Made by a program: the position numbers and the translations under genes
Shown: piece after piece, positions 31,077 to 39,562 of the stretch
Position numbering within the stretch: the first letter of the stretch is position 1
How the letters are laid out: each line of letters begins with the position of its first letter
Assembly: GCF_004336635.1 (NCBI RefSeq)
Contig: NZ_SJXH01000033.1
Coordinates: 1 to 39,562 of the forward strand
DNA: 39,562 nucleotides
From: Acinetobacter sp. ANC 4862
GTDB lineage: Bacteria; Pseudomonadota; Gammaproteobacteria; Pseudomonadales; Moraxellaceae
Reading direction: 5' to 3'
Notes under the pieces: generated by a model
Databases searched by the model: none
The model's input: the letters and a program-made list of their open reading frames with translations, nothing else
Told to the model about the DNA's origin: nothing

Positions 31077-31218
31077 TTATCTAGACCTATGCTTTTTTCA
31101 AAAATTCTGTATATCTTTACTTAAGGCTGCAAAAAGTTTAAGGTTACTCAAATTCTGTGATCAGATCTTTGATAGATCTGGACAGCTTCTTATTGGTGTT
31201 TTAAATACAGATTTGTGT

Positions 31219-31629
31219 ATGAAGAGAAAAACATTTCTAATCCAGATATTGGTACTCTTATTCACATTCCAGAATATTTGGAGTGTGGCAGAGGCTGCGT
31301 GTCTGCATGAAATGCCAAACATACCCAATTCAATACTCTCTAATCCAATCGATTTAGACGAAAAGAGTGATAGTCCTAGTCAAGCACTTTATTCCTTAGA
31401 AAACTATAAAGAAATTTATGACTATTGTCAGAAGGTTTGTTTTAACGAAAAGTGCAGTCATTTCTCAAATACAATCGTGATTCAGATTGACCCACCCGAT
31501 GATTTGAAGCTTAAAACTCATTTTGAGACAGTCCTTACACCATCTTATTTGGGAAGAACTTTTTATAAATCCCCTTATCTGAATCAATTAACACCCCCTC
31601 CTGATTTGCCCCTACTATTGGTGGGGTAG
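31219..31629 (+). CDS. czcI: CzcI-like secreted protein of the czc operon
   Basis: 136 residues from ATG 31219 (ATG 31213 adds two). It has a signal peptide, KRKTFLIQILVLLFTFQNIW, with cleavage after SVAEA. The mature part has Cys residues in ACLHEMPNIP, YDYCQKVCFNEKCSHF and a proline-rich end (QLTPPPDLPLLLVG). Size, export signal and position in front of czcC fit CzcI, a small periplasmic protein thought to modulate the efflux system. Sequence similarity to known CzcI cannot be checked here. Confidence 0.65.
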   Translation: MKRKTFLIQILVLLFTFQNIWSVAEAACLHEMPNIPNSILSNPIDLDEKSDSPSQALYSLENYKEIYDYCQKVCFNEKCSHFSNTIVIQIDPPDDLKLKTHFETVLTPSYLGRTFYKSPYLNQLTPPPDLPLLLVG

Positions 31630-31677
31630 TCTTATAAAAGCCCACCACTCCTAATCTCATTATGTGTGGTGCATTTC

Positions 31678-33045
31678 ATGTCAAAAAACAAATTATATCA
31701 GGATACTTCTATCCTGAATTTATCCTGGTCAGCATTCCGTACAGGTGTCTTGCTATCAGCAATGATCAGCTTGAGTACTTCTGTAGTCGCCAGTCCTCAA
31801 GATTTAACGCTGCGACAAGCCATTGATCAGGTCAACCAGTATCAAGCGTCCCAAAATTTCTGGGAAACGCAAAACAGCATTAATGCCACGAATCTTCAGC
31901 AAAGTAAGCTGTTTAAAAATCCTGAACTGTCAGTTGAACAAACGGGATTTGGTTCAAATAATGAAAAAGAGCTTACCATTGGCATATCACAACCCTTGGA
32001 TATTTTTGGTGAGCGAAAAGCAAACCAAAAATTAGCCAGTCTCTCTACAGATAAAACAGCACTGAAGCAGAAGATTTATCAAGCGCAAATTGAGCTTGCA
32101 GTGAAATATGTATGGTCACAACTGGCCATTGCCGAACTTGAAAGAAACATTGTCAATGAACAACTTCGGGTGAGCGAAGAAAACCTTAAAGCGATCGAGA
32201 AGCGCTTTACTGCGGGCGGTATCGCGCAAGTAGATGTGAATCGCGCACGTTTAAGTCATGCTGAAAATATCCGTCTTTTTAGACAGGCCGACTTACAAGT
32301 CCAAGTGGCCACCCAACAATTATCAAATTTATGGGGAACCTCTGATAAGTCATTGCAGGTAAACCTCTCTTCACAAAAGCTCTGGCCAAAATCGACTCAT
32401 CAGCAGGTTCAAGAATATTTAGCGGAAAACTACGTTGAGAAATATCGAGCTTTACTGGTATTAGAGTCTCAAGCAACGGTTGATCAACTAAGGGCAAAGG
32501 CACGTCCTAACCCCACTTTAAACCTAGGTGTCAACCGCACCCAATCCTTGGAAAACTCCACACAAAATCAATTAGTAGTCGGAGTCAGTGTACCGCTTAA
32601 TATTTTCGATCGTCAGCAAAATGGCATAAAAATCGCGCAAGAAAAAATGAACTTATTAGAGCGTCAGAAAGAGTTTTATCTAAAGCAAAATGCGCTGCAA
32701 ATAGGCACAATTTTAACCGAGTTGCAGGGTTTAGAGCTGCAATTCAAAGTCGTTGACGAGACTCAAATTCCTTTGGCGACTCAAGTTCAAAGTAAGACGC
32801 TACAAGGTTTCTTGGCAGGCAAGTTTGCTTTAACCGATGTTCAGCAAGCCACGCTTCAATTACAAGACATCCGTCTGCGTAAAGTCCAGTTGTTACGGGA
32901 TGGCTGGCAAAAGGCCATTGAAGCAGAAAGTTTGAGCTTAGGCATTAGCCCAAGTGAAGTCATGTCGAAAGATGCTATTGCACAAATCAATCAAAACTTA
33001 TGGCAAGACATACAGGCCATGCCTGTCATTGGTGGGGGAAATTAA
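31678..33045 (+). CDS. czcC: CzcC-type outer-membrane factor
   Basis: 455 residues from ATG 31678. TolC-like outer-membrane channel of a tripartite RND metal efflux system. It has an export signal (FRTGVLLSAMISLSTSVVA) and two repeats of the OEP fold: QVNQYQASQNFWETQN with LFKNPELSVEQTGFG, and later LVLESQATVDQLRAKARPNP with LGVNRTQS. The long helices are typical (AQIELAVKYVWSQLAIAELE, RFTAGGIAQVDVNRARLSHA). One base separates its stop from the ATG of czcB. Confidence 0.92.
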   Translation: MSKNKLYQDTSILNLSWSAFRTGVLLSAMISLSTSVVASPQDLTLRQAIDQVNQYQASQNFWETQNSINATNLQQSKLFKNPELSVEQTGFGSNNEKELTIGISQPLDIFGERKANQKLASLSTDKTALKQKIYQAQIELAVKYVWSQLAIAELERNIVNEQLRVSEENLKAIEKRFTAGGIAQVDVNRARLSHAENIRLFRQADLQVQVATQQLSNLWGTSDKSLQVNLSSQKLWPKSTHQQVQEYLAENYVEKYRALLVLESQATVDQLRAKARPNPTLNLGVNRTQSLENSTQNQLVVGVSVPLNIFDRQQNGIKIAQEKMNLLERQKEFYLKQNALQIGTILTELQGLELQFKVVDETQIPLATQVQSKTLQGFLAGKFALTDVQQATLQLQDIRLRKVQLLRDGWQKAIEAESLSLGISPSEVMSKDAIAQINQNLWQDIQAMPVIGGGN

Positions 33046-33046
33046 C

Positions 33047-34309
33047 ATGTTCGATCTTAAAAACAGCTTAAAAAAACAGAGCGGAAAAATCTCTCAACCT
33101 CTACTGATTGGTTTGGTCATCGGCGCAACCGTACTACTCAGTATTTTCTTGATCTTGTCGGGTAAGAATAAATCTGAAACATCAGATGAACATGCAGAGG
33201 AAGAAGGCGCAGAGGAACATGGAAGTGAAGAAGGCAAAGAGGAACATGGCGGTGAAACCGAAGAGCATGCAGAAGGCGTGAGCCTGACGGCCAAGCAACT
33301 GGTTGAACAAGGCATACAGTTATCAGCAGTCGATCAAGGTCCGGTGGTTAAATTAAGTTCTTATCCAGCAAAACTTAACGTGAATACCGACCAGCAAGCG
33401 CATGTCTCTCCGAGTTTTAGTGGTCATGTCGAAAATGTCTATGTAGAACTCGGCCAAAAAGTTCAGAAAGGACAGTCTTTGGCCACGTTGCTTGTTCCTG
33501 ATTTAGTCGATCAGCAGGCCAATCTAAAAATTGAACAAACCAACCTTGAACTGGCGAAACAGGACTTCGAGCGTGAGCGTCAGCTGTGGTCACAGGGTAT
33601 TTCAGCAAAACAGGACTATCAACGTGCTTACAACAGCTATAAACGGGCGCAAATTCAGGTCCAATCGGCCCAATCACGTTTAAGTGCGTTTGGTGCTGTG
33701 AATACCAGTAACGGGCGCTATATTTTGAAAGCCCCCATTTCCGGCGTGATCAGTAAAAAGGATTTGGTGCTCGGAGAAAATGTTCAGTTAGCCGATCAGC
33801 TCTTTACTATAGACCGGTTAGATCAGCTCTGGCTTGAGTTTATTGTTCCAAATTCTGAAATTATGGGTTTAGCCCCGAATCAAAAGATCGAATTTAAATC
33901 CTTGCAAACTGAAAAGGTCTATCAGGCAGTTATCCAGACTTTAAATACTGAAGCGGATACTCAAACGGGTCGTCTTCAGGTTCGAGCAAAAGTTGAATCG
34001 AATGCAACCGAATTACGTCCAAACTTGATGGTAAACGTACTGCTGCAACAAAAGAGTGAAAGTACCGCATTACGGGTGCTTAAGTCAGCAGTTCAGAATA
34101 TCGATGGAAAGGATGTGGTTTTTGTCGCCACTCAACATGGACAGAAAGTTGAATTCAGTCCGCAGCCGGTGAAATTAGGTCAGTCATCTGGGGAGAGCCA
34201 GTGGATTGAAGTGGTAAATGGGCTTAATCAGGGACAAAAATATGCCGCTCAAGGTAGTTTCTTACTGAAATCTGAAATGGAAAAAGGAGAGGCTTCACAT
34301 GGGCACTGA
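33047..34309 (+). CDS. czcB: CzcB-type periplasmic adaptor (membrane fusion protein)
   Basis: 420 residues from ATG 33047, with GGTGGGGGAAATT upstream. It joins the RND pump to the outer-membrane channel. One N-terminal membrane anchor (PLLIGLVIGATVLLSIFLIL) is followed by a His/Glu-rich stretch at about 45-80 (EHAEEEGAEEHGSEEG and similar), likely metal-binding. The barrel-sandwich and hairpin are seen in SPSFSGHVENVYVELGQKVQ and the long coiled coil before YILKAPISGVISKKDLVLGE. It overlaps czcA by 11 bp. Confidence 0.92.
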   Translation: MFDLKNSLKKQSGKISQPLLIGLVIGATVLLSIFLILSGKNKSETSDEHAEEEGAEEHGSEEGKEEHGGETEEHAEGVSLTAKQLVEQGIQLSAVDQGPVVKLSSYPAKLNVNTDQQAHVSPSFSGHVENVYVELGQKVQKGQSLATLLVPDLVDQQANLKIEQTNLELAKQDFERERQLWSQGISAKQDYQRAYNSYKRAQIQVQSAQSRLSAFGAVNTSNGRYILKAPISGVISKKDLVLGENVQLADQLFTIDRLDQLWLEFIVPNSEIMGLAPNQKIEFKSLQTEKVYQAVIQTLNTEADTQTGRLQVRAKVESNATELRPNLMVNVLLQQKSESTALRVLKSAVQNIDGKDVVFVATQHGQKVEFSPQPVKLGQSSGESQWIEVVNGLNQGQKYAAQGSFLLKSEMEKGEASHGH

Positions 34310-37300
34310 AAATTCTCAAATATCTAATAATGAGTCAATAAAGCCTGAAGGACTGTTTGATCGACTGATCCAGTTTTCAATTCATAATGCCATCTGGGTC
34401 ATGCTGTTTATTGTGGCCTGGATTGGCGTAGGCATTTACAGCTATCAAAAGCTGCCGATTGATGCCGTGCCTGATATCACCAATACACAAGTACAGATCA
34501 ACACTTCTGCCAATGGCTTTACTGCTTTGGAGATGGAACAGCGGATTACCTATCCTATCGAGAATGCCATGTCAGGCATGCCGAATATGGAACAAACCCG
34601 CTCTATTTCACGCTATGGTTTATCGCAAGTGACCATCATTTTTGAAGATGGTACTGATATCTACTGGGCCAGACAGCTCATCAACCAGCGCTTGCAAGAA
34701 GCAATGGGAGAAATGCCTGAAGATGTGCAACCGACCATGTCGCCTATTTCGACAGGTTTAGGTGAAATCTATCAATGGGTGATTAAAGCCGAACCTAATG
34801 CTAAAAAGCCGGATGGGACGTCTTATTCGGCTATGGACTTGCGTGAAATTCAGGACTGGATTGTGAGGCCGCAATTACAGCGTGTGAAAGGTGTTGCGGA
34901 AATCAACAGTATTGGTGGATTTAACAAGACCTATGTGGTTGCCCCTGACCTGAACCGATTGCAGCAATTGCAAATTCCTTTGACTGATTTACAGACCGCC
35001 TTAACAGAAAACAATGAAAACCGTGGTGCAGGCTATATTGAGAAAAATGGACAACAGTTGACTGTGCGGGTGCCCGGCACTTTAAACACGATTGAAGATA
35101 TTCAGAACATCAGTATTGCCAATAAAAACGGCTATCCGATTCGGGTTGCAGATGTTGCCAAGGTATCGATTGGTCATGACTTGAGAACCGGTGCTGCAAC
35201 CTATAATGGTGAAGAAACTGTATTGGGTATTGCCATGATGATGATGGGAGAAAATAGCCGTACCGTTGCTCAAGCCATTGATGAAAAGGTGCAATCGATC
35301 CAGCAATCCTTACCTAAAGGCGTAGTGATTGAGACCGTATATGACCGTACACATTTGGTTGATCGCGCGATTAAAACCGTTCAGAAAAATTTGATTGAAG
35401 GCGCAATCCTCGTCATTGTTATTTTATTTCTCTTTTTAGGTAATTTCCGTGCTGCGCTGATCACGGCTTGCGTTATTCCACTCTCAATGCTGTTTACCCT
35501 GGCGGGAATGGCAGAACAGAAAATCAGTGCGAATCTGATGAGTTTGGGGGCATTGGACTTCGGTATCATTATTGATGGTGCAGTGGTTATTGTAGAAAAC
35601 TGTATCCGGCGGCTAGCCGAAGCTCAGAAGCTGAAAGGTGGTTTGCTGAGCCGTTCTGAAAGATTTAGAGAAGTCTTCTTGGCTGCGAAACAGGCACGTC
35701 GCCCTCTCATTTTTGGACAGTTGATTATTTTGGTGGTTTATCTGCCCATCTTTACCTTAACCGGTGTAGAAGCCAAACTTTTCCATCCTATGGCAATGAC
35801 GGTTGTACTGGCTTTAATTGGGGCCATGATTTTATCTGTCACTTTTGTGCCAGCCGCAGTTGCCCTATTTGTCACTGGAGAAGTCAAGGAAACCGAAAGT
35901 CGCTGGATGCATTGGCTTAAAACCAAATATGAATTGCTTTTAGATAGAGCCTATGAGCTTCGTTTATTTGTGACTATTGTGGCTGCCTGTATTTTAGTGC
36001 TTACGGGTGTGCTAGCCACTCAAACAGGTAGCGAGTTTGCACCTCAACTGGGTGAAGGTGATTTTGCTGTTCAGCAAATGCGTTCCCCAAGTACAGGGTT
36101 AGAACAGTCACTGAGAATGCAGGAAAATACTGAAAAGTTACTGTTGAAAGAATTTCCTGAAATTAAAGCAATCTTTGCCCGTACCGGTACAGCAGAAGTG
36201 GCCACAGATGTCATGCCACCCAACATTTCAGATGGCGTGGTACTGTTAAAACCTCATGATGAATGGCCTGATCCAAAACAAACGATTGATGAGCTTCGCC
36301 AAAGAATGATTACTTTCTTAGCGACATTGCCGGGAAATAACAGTGAGTTCTCGCAACCCATTGAACTGCGTTTTAACGAGTTAATTTCAGGGGTGCGAAG
36401 TGATGTGGGTGTCAAGTTATTTGGCGATGATATGGAAATTCTGAATCGTGAAGCGAATAAGATTTCTCAGAAAATTAAATCAATTTCAGGCGCGACAGCC
36501 GTTAATGTAGAGCAAACCAGCGGCTTACCCTTGTTGAATGTAGAAGTTGATAAGTCCAGAGCAGCACAATACGGCTTGTCGGTAAGAGCAATTCAGGATC
36601 TGGTGGCGACAAGTGTCGGTGGTCAAAATGTTGGAACCATTCTACAGGGAGACAAGCGTTTTGATTTTGTTATCCGTCTAGATGAATCCCAGCGTAGTCC
36701 CGAGCAGTTAGCGCTACTTCCTGTTCAATTGCCAAATGGTGGTTTAGTCCAACTGCAAGATGTTGCACGCGTTGAAAATATCCTGGGTATTAATCAGGTC
36801 AGCCGTGAAAATGGTAAACGTCGGGTGGTTATTACTGCAAATGTAGAAGGACGCGATTTAGGCTCATTCGTAACAGAACTTCAGAGCACGTTATCCAAAC
36901 AGGAATTACCAAGCGGTTATTGGATAGATTATGGCGGTCAATTTCAAAATCTGATGTCTGCAAAAGCGCGTATGCAATTGGTGGTTCCGCTCGCATTGTT
37001 GACGATCTTTATTTTATTGATGGCTGTATTCCATAATATCAAAGAAAGCTTACTGGTCTTTAGTGGTGTCCCGTTTGCCTTATGTGGAGGCTTAATCGCA
37101 TTGTGGTTGCGTGACATTCCATTATCCATGTCAGCAGGGGTTGGCTTCATTGCACTATCGGGGGTGGCTGTACTGAATGGCTTAGTCATGCTCACCTTTA
37201 TCAAAGAGTTGCGACAGCAATATGACCTTTATTATGCAACGTGGCAGGGTGCAATTTTGCGTCTTAGACCTGTGCTGATGACCGCTTGTGTTGCTTCGCT

Positions 37301-37457
37301 TGGGTTTGTTCCGATGGCTTTGGCAACCGGGACTGGGGCAGAAGTACAGAGACCTTTAGCGACTGTAGTCATTGGAGGAATTATCTCCTCTACCCTGCTT
37401 ACATTGGTTTTACTGCCTGTACTGTACCGGTGGATGAATGAAAAGAAAGCTTCTTAA
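34299..37457 (+). CDS. czcA: CzcA-type heavy-metal RND efflux pump
   Basis: 1052 residues, the inner-membrane proton/cation antiporter that exports Co, Zn and Cd ions. The signature DFGIIIDGAVVIVEN at 420-434 contains the intramembrane Asp residues of the HME1 (CzcA) subfamily. Other family features: KLPIDAVPDITNTQVQI at about 51-67, GLSQVTIIFEDGTDIYWARQ, and the two large periplasmic domains between membrane helices 1-2 and 7-8. The length is normal. It overlaps czcB and is the third gene of czcCBA. Confidence 0.96.
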   Translation: MGTENSQISNNESIKPEGLFDRLIQFSIHNAIWVMLFIVAWIGVGIYSYQKLPIDAVPDITNTQVQINTSANGFTALEMEQRITYPIENAMSGMPNMEQTRSISRYGLSQVTIIFEDGTDIYWARQLINQRLQEAMGEMPEDVQPTMSPISTGLGEIYQWVIKAEPNAKKPDGTSYSAMDLREIQDWIVRPQLQRVKGVAEINSIGGFNKTYVVAPDLNRLQQLQIPLTDLQTALTENNENRGAGYIEKNGQQLTVRVPGTLNTIEDIQNISIANKNGYPIRVADVAKVSIGHDLRTGAATYNGEETVLGIAMMMMGENSRTVAQAIDEKVQSIQQSLPKGVVIETVYDRTHLVDRAIKTVQKNLIEGAILVIVILFLFLGNFRAALITACVIPLSMLFTLAGMAEQKISANLMSLGALDFGIIIDGAVVIVENCIRRLAEAQKLKGGLLSRSERFREVFLAAKQARRPLIFGQLIILVVYLPIFTLTGVEAKLFHPMAMTVVLALIGAMILSVTFVPAAVALFVTGEVKETESRWMHWLKTKYELLLDRAYELRLFVTIVAACILVLTGVLATQTGSEFAPQLGEGDFAVQQMRSPSTGLEQSLRMQENTEKLLLKEFPEIKAIFARTGTAEVATDVMPPNISDGVVLLKPHDEWPDPKQTIDELRQRMITFLATLPGNNSEFSQPIELRFNELISGVRSDVGVKLFGDDMEILNREANKISQKIKSISGATAVNVEQTSGLPLLNVEVDKSRAAQYGLSVRAIQDLVATSVGGQNVGTILQGDKRFDFVIRLDESQRSPEQLALLPVQLPNGGLVQLQDVARVENILGINQVSRENGKRRVVITANVEGRDLGSFVTELQSTLSKQELPSGYWIDYGGQFQNLMSAKARMQLVVPLALLTIFILLMAVFHNIKESLLVFSGVPFALCGGLIALWLRDIPLSMSAGVGFIALSGVAVLNGLVMLTFIKELRQQYDLYYATWQGAILRLRPVLMTACVASLGFVPMALATGTGAEVQRPLATVVIGGIISSTLLTLVLLPVLYRWMNEKKAS

Positions 37458-37542
37458 TCCATTAGATTAAGCAATTTTTAGCAGAGATATTGGGTCTGTC
37501 TCAAATATCTCTGCTAATCATGGATTAAATAAGGAAAATTTT

Positions 37543-38442
37543 ATGTCAGAACATCATGATCATAGCCATGCGGTTGTTACTGAAGGAAATAGTAAGAAAT
37601 TAATGTTTGCTTTGGGTTTAACGACTACTTTTTTAATAGTAGAAGTTGTCGCTGCTTTTATTACCCAAAGTTTAGCATTACTGTCTGATGCCGCTCACAT
37701 GTTTACTGATGTAGCCGCATTAGCTATTGCTCTTGCTGCTATCAAAATTGGTAAAAAAGCCGCAGATGATAAAAGAACTTTTGGCTATCAGCGATTCGAA
37801 ATTTTAGCGGCTCTGTTTAATGCAGTGATGCTTTTTGTGGTGGCGATATATATTGTCTATGAAGCTTACCAACGCTTTACGCATCCTGCTGAAATTCAAA
37901 GTGTTGGAATGATGATTGTCGCAGTCATTGGTTTGGTCATAAATTTGATTTCAATGAAAATCCTTTCTGCGAGTGCTCAAGAAAGTCTAAATGTGAAAGG
38001 CGCATATTTAGAAGTCCTTAGTGATGCACTGGGATCGATAGGCGTGATTATCGGAGGAGTGGTCATTTATTTTACCCAGTGGATGTGGGTAGATACCGTA
38101 ATCGCTGTGTTAATTGGCTTCTGGGTTTTACCTCGAACTTGGGTTTTATTAAAACAAAGTATCCATATTTTGCTTGAAGGGGTTCCTGATGAGATTGATA
38201 TTGAGTCGTTAAGAAATGATTTATTGATGCTAGAGGGTGTTGAAGGGATTCATCAGTTGAAAGTCTGGGCTATATCTTCAAAAAACATTCATTTAACTGC
38301 TCATTTGGTTGCTCCTAATAGCGATCCAGATCAGCTCTATCAAAAGGCCTTAGACGTTCTAAAACATAATCATAGTATTACTGAAATTACGTTACAAATA
38401 GAAAGTAAGGAATGTAATACATTGGAACAGCATAAACATTAA
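37543..38442 (+). CDS. czcD: CzcD-type CDF zinc/cadmium exporter
   Basis: 299 residues. Cation diffusion facilitator with a His-rich start (SEHHDHSHAVV) and six membrane helices. The metal site is in LLSDAAHMFTDVAAL (Asp49, His52, Asp56), with the matching SDALGSIGVIIGG in helix 5. The C-terminal cytoplasmic domain (VEGIHQLKVWAISSKNIHLT) is the usual dimer module. It lies 85 bp after czcA, with AAGGAAAATTTT before ATG, and probably belongs to the same transcript. It moves metal from the cytoplasm to the periplasm, from where CzcCBA exports it. Confidence 0.94.
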   Translation: MSEHHDHSHAVVTEGNSKKLMFALGLTTTFLIVEVVAAFITQSLALLSDAAHMFTDVAALAIALAAIKIGKKAADDKRTFGYQRFEILAALFNAVMLFVVAIYIVYEAYQRFTHPAEIQSVGMMIVAVIGLVINLISMKILSASAQESLNVKGAYLEVLSDALGSIGVIIGGVVIYFTQWMWVDTVIAVLIGFWVLPRTWVLLKQSIHILLEGVPDEIDIESLRNDLLMLEGVEGIHQLKVWAISSKNIHLTAHLVAPNSDPDQLYQKALDVLKHNHSITEITLQIESKECNTLEQHKH

Positions 38443-38645
38443 AGTGCTGCTCTTTCTACATAATGGACAGATGACTAGGCTGATAAACCTTACCATTTTC
38501 CTGTATTACACTTCTATTTATCACACGCACTTTAAACACCATCCTGAGACATTTTAAAATTACAAGAATGTAATTTATGAGTCCTCTGGGTGTTAATTCT
38601 TTAAAGTTAGAATATCTAACAAGTATTAAATGAGAGTAAATAAAC

Positions 38646-38837
38646 ATGCTATTCAAAAATAAATTTTGTACTAAATTACTGTTAATTAGTGCATTCTTTA
38701 GTATCGCAAGTTTTAGTTATGCAGATGGCGGCTTGTTATTTCTTGAAAAGAATTTAAAAGCTTCTAAAGTTGAAAATTCTAAACAAAAACAAGTTAAAAA
38801 TAATGAATCAAATGAATCAAATGAATCAAATGAATAG
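38646..38837 (+). CDS. Small secreted protein with Asn-Glu-Ser repeat tail
   Basis: 63 residues. A clear signal peptide (KNKFCTKLLLISAFFSIASF, cleavage likely after SYA) is followed by a basic mature peptide, DGGLLFLEKNLKASKVEN. It ends with four copies of a 9-bp repeat (AATGAATCA) giving NES repeats. I do not recognise it. Similar small periplasmic peptides sit near metal-resistance operons, so a stress or metal role is possible. GAGAG lies about 9 bases upstream of ATG. The tandem repeat could vary in number between strains. Confidence 0.5.
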   Translation: MLFKNKFCTKLLLISAFFSIASFSYADGGLLFLEKNLKASKVENSKQKQVKNNESNESNESNE

Positions 38838-38863
38838 TTGGGTTGCATAAATAAATCAATTAG

Positions 38864-38902
38864 ACTTATTCATTCAGCAATATAATTCCTGAATGAATAA
38901 GT
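38864..38902. terminator. 14-bp stem-loop after the small secreted protein
   Basis: ACTTATTCATTCAG and its perfect complement flank an 11-base loop. The following GTTTATAAC is only weakly T-rich. It lies 26 bp past the stop codon and is the likely 3' end of the preceding transcript. Confidence 0.55.
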
Positions 38903-38916
38903 TTATAACTAAAACC

Positions 38917-39259
38917 GGCTTTGTTGCATAAACATTCAAAAGCTGAGTTTTCCCCAATCCATTCAAATTTAAGTGACAACTTGGGTGTGAGGTCTACCTA
39001 ATTCCGTAAATCTATTCAGAACTGCCACACGCGCATGAACTTCATTGACCTGACTTTGAAAATGTCTTGCCGTCAGCTTATCTCCTAATAATTTGATGCA
39101 ATGCATCTTGGTTTCCACCAAACTGCGACGGTGATAGCCCGACCATTTTTTCCATAGGGTTCTGCCTAAATGCTTAACCGTTTGAAGTAACTCATTTCGT
39201 TCTATTGAACTGATTTTAGAATCTTTCCAGGGCTTGGCATTCTTCCTGGGTGGAATTAC
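38917..39259 (-). mobile_element. IS5-family element fragment, cut by IS6
   Basis: Starts with the terminal repeat GGCTTTGTTGCATAAAC at 38917 and carries the C-terminal third of a DDE_Tnp_1 transposase on the minus strand. It ends at 39259, where an IS6-family left inverted repeat begins. It is closely related to the remnant at 12493-13140, but has an intact reading frame over the shared part. Confidence 0.8.
38969..39259 (-). pseudogene. IS5-family transposase, C-terminal third
   Basis: Reads AVIPPRKNAKPWKDSKISSI, ERNELLQTVKHLGRTLWKKW, SGYHRRSLVETKMHCIKLLG and on to VAVLNRFTELGRPHTQVVT. YHRRSLVETKM contains the catalytic Glu and the Y-(2)-R-(3)-E-(6)-K pattern of the family. The N-terminal two thirds with both Asp residues were removed by the IS6 element. 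Confidence 0.8.
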
Positions 39260-39296
39260 GGCACTGTTGCAAATAACCACGAATGGTAAGCTGAAG
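39260..39296 (+). mobile_element. 37-bp left end of an IS6-family element
   Basis: Contains GGCACTGTTGCAAATA and the next 21 bases of the element, then stops where a second, longer copy begins at 39297. The two left ends are identical over these 37 bp. This is what remains when an IS6 element inserts into, or recombines with, another copy. Confidence 0.85.
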
Positions 39297-39562
39297 GGCA
39301 CTGTTGCAAATAACCACGAATGGTAAGCTGAAGACTGTTTTAGCTAAAGGTGCAGCATATGAATCCTTTCCATGGTCGGCATTTTCAGGGCGAAATCATT
39401 CTTTGGGCTGTGCGCTGGTATTGTAAATATGGCATTAGCTATCGTGAACTGCAGGAAATGCTGGCCGAACGGGGTGTGAATGTTGATCACACGACTATTT
39501 ACCGTTGGGTTCAACGTTATGCTCCTGAAATAGAAAAACGTTTACGCTGGTATTGGCGTAAT
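39297..39562 (+). mobile_element. IS6-family element, left part cut by the window edge
   Basis: Starts with the left inverted repeat and follows the copy at 5045-5863 closely for 266 bp until the window ends. The remainder lies outside. Together with the right-end fragment at 1-218 it shows that both window edges fall in IS6-family DNA. Confidence 0.88.
39359..39562 (+). CDS. IS6-family transposase, N-terminal part
   Basis: First 68 codons of the transposase, from ATG 39359, identical in reading to the copy at 5107 (NPFHGRHFQGEIILWAVRWY through EKRLRWYWRN). It includes the zinc-finger/HTH region only; the DDE core would follow beyond the window end. Confidence 0.87.
   Translation, partial: MNPFHGRHFQGEIILWAVRWYCKYGISYRELQEMLAERGVNVDHTTIYRWVQRYAPEIEKRLRWYWRN

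Noticed and set aside
38456..38656. Minus-strand 66-residue frame between czcD and the small secreted protein
   Set aside because: It overlaps the start region of the plus-strand gene, has no family resemblance and no clear ribosome site.

Overview
The window looks like most of an Acinetobacter plasmid: a low-GC backbone with a Rep_3-type repB and iterons, a second replicase-type rep gene, a parA locus, a ColE1-like mobilisation block and many IS6-family elements of the IS1006/IS1008 kind. Both window edges lie inside IS6-family copies. All names rest on reading the protein and DNA sequence; no database search was run.

Layout. 1-5.9 kb is an IS-rich cargo region: a 2,3-butanediol-type dehydrogenase and an oleate hydratase between whole and truncated IS6 copies and IS5-type fragments. 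5.9-8.9 kb holds a C4-type antisense RNA locus with both of its target-site pairs in front of an unknown small gene, a decayed antitoxin gene, a complete inverted IS6 element, and a short CRISPR-like array (28-bp repeats, 32-bp spacers) cut by that element. 8.9-12.1 kb carries a HAD hydrolase and the mobilisation block mobC-mobA, with mobB- and mobD-like genes nested inside mobA in another frame, plus a likely oriT. 12.3-13.4 kb is IS5-type debris. 13.5-17.6 kb is the replication and partition core.

17.6-28.3 kb is a probable defence island: a small HTH regulator with palindromic operators, a type I restriction-modification system (hsdM-hsdS-hsdR), a SEFIR-domain protein, and a divergent two-gene operon coding for a nucleoid-associated (NdpA/YejK-type) protein and an unrecognised membrane-anchored protein. 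That operon is my best candidate for an undescribed system. A serine recombinase with a 30-bp near-palindrome upstream (28.4-29.1 kb) separates the island from the metal module.

29.3-38.4 kb is a cobalt/zinc/cadmium resistance module: a CDF exporter with duplicated HMA-like domains diverging from a MerR-type regulator, then czcI-czcC-czcB-czcA (tripartite RND efflux) and czcD. The end holds a small secreted protein with a tandem-repeat tail, an IS5-type transposase fragment and two consecutive IS6 left ends.

Together the genes describe a mobilisable plasmid that combines metal efflux, anti-phage functions and a few metabolic genes, reshaped repeatedly by IS6-family recombination.
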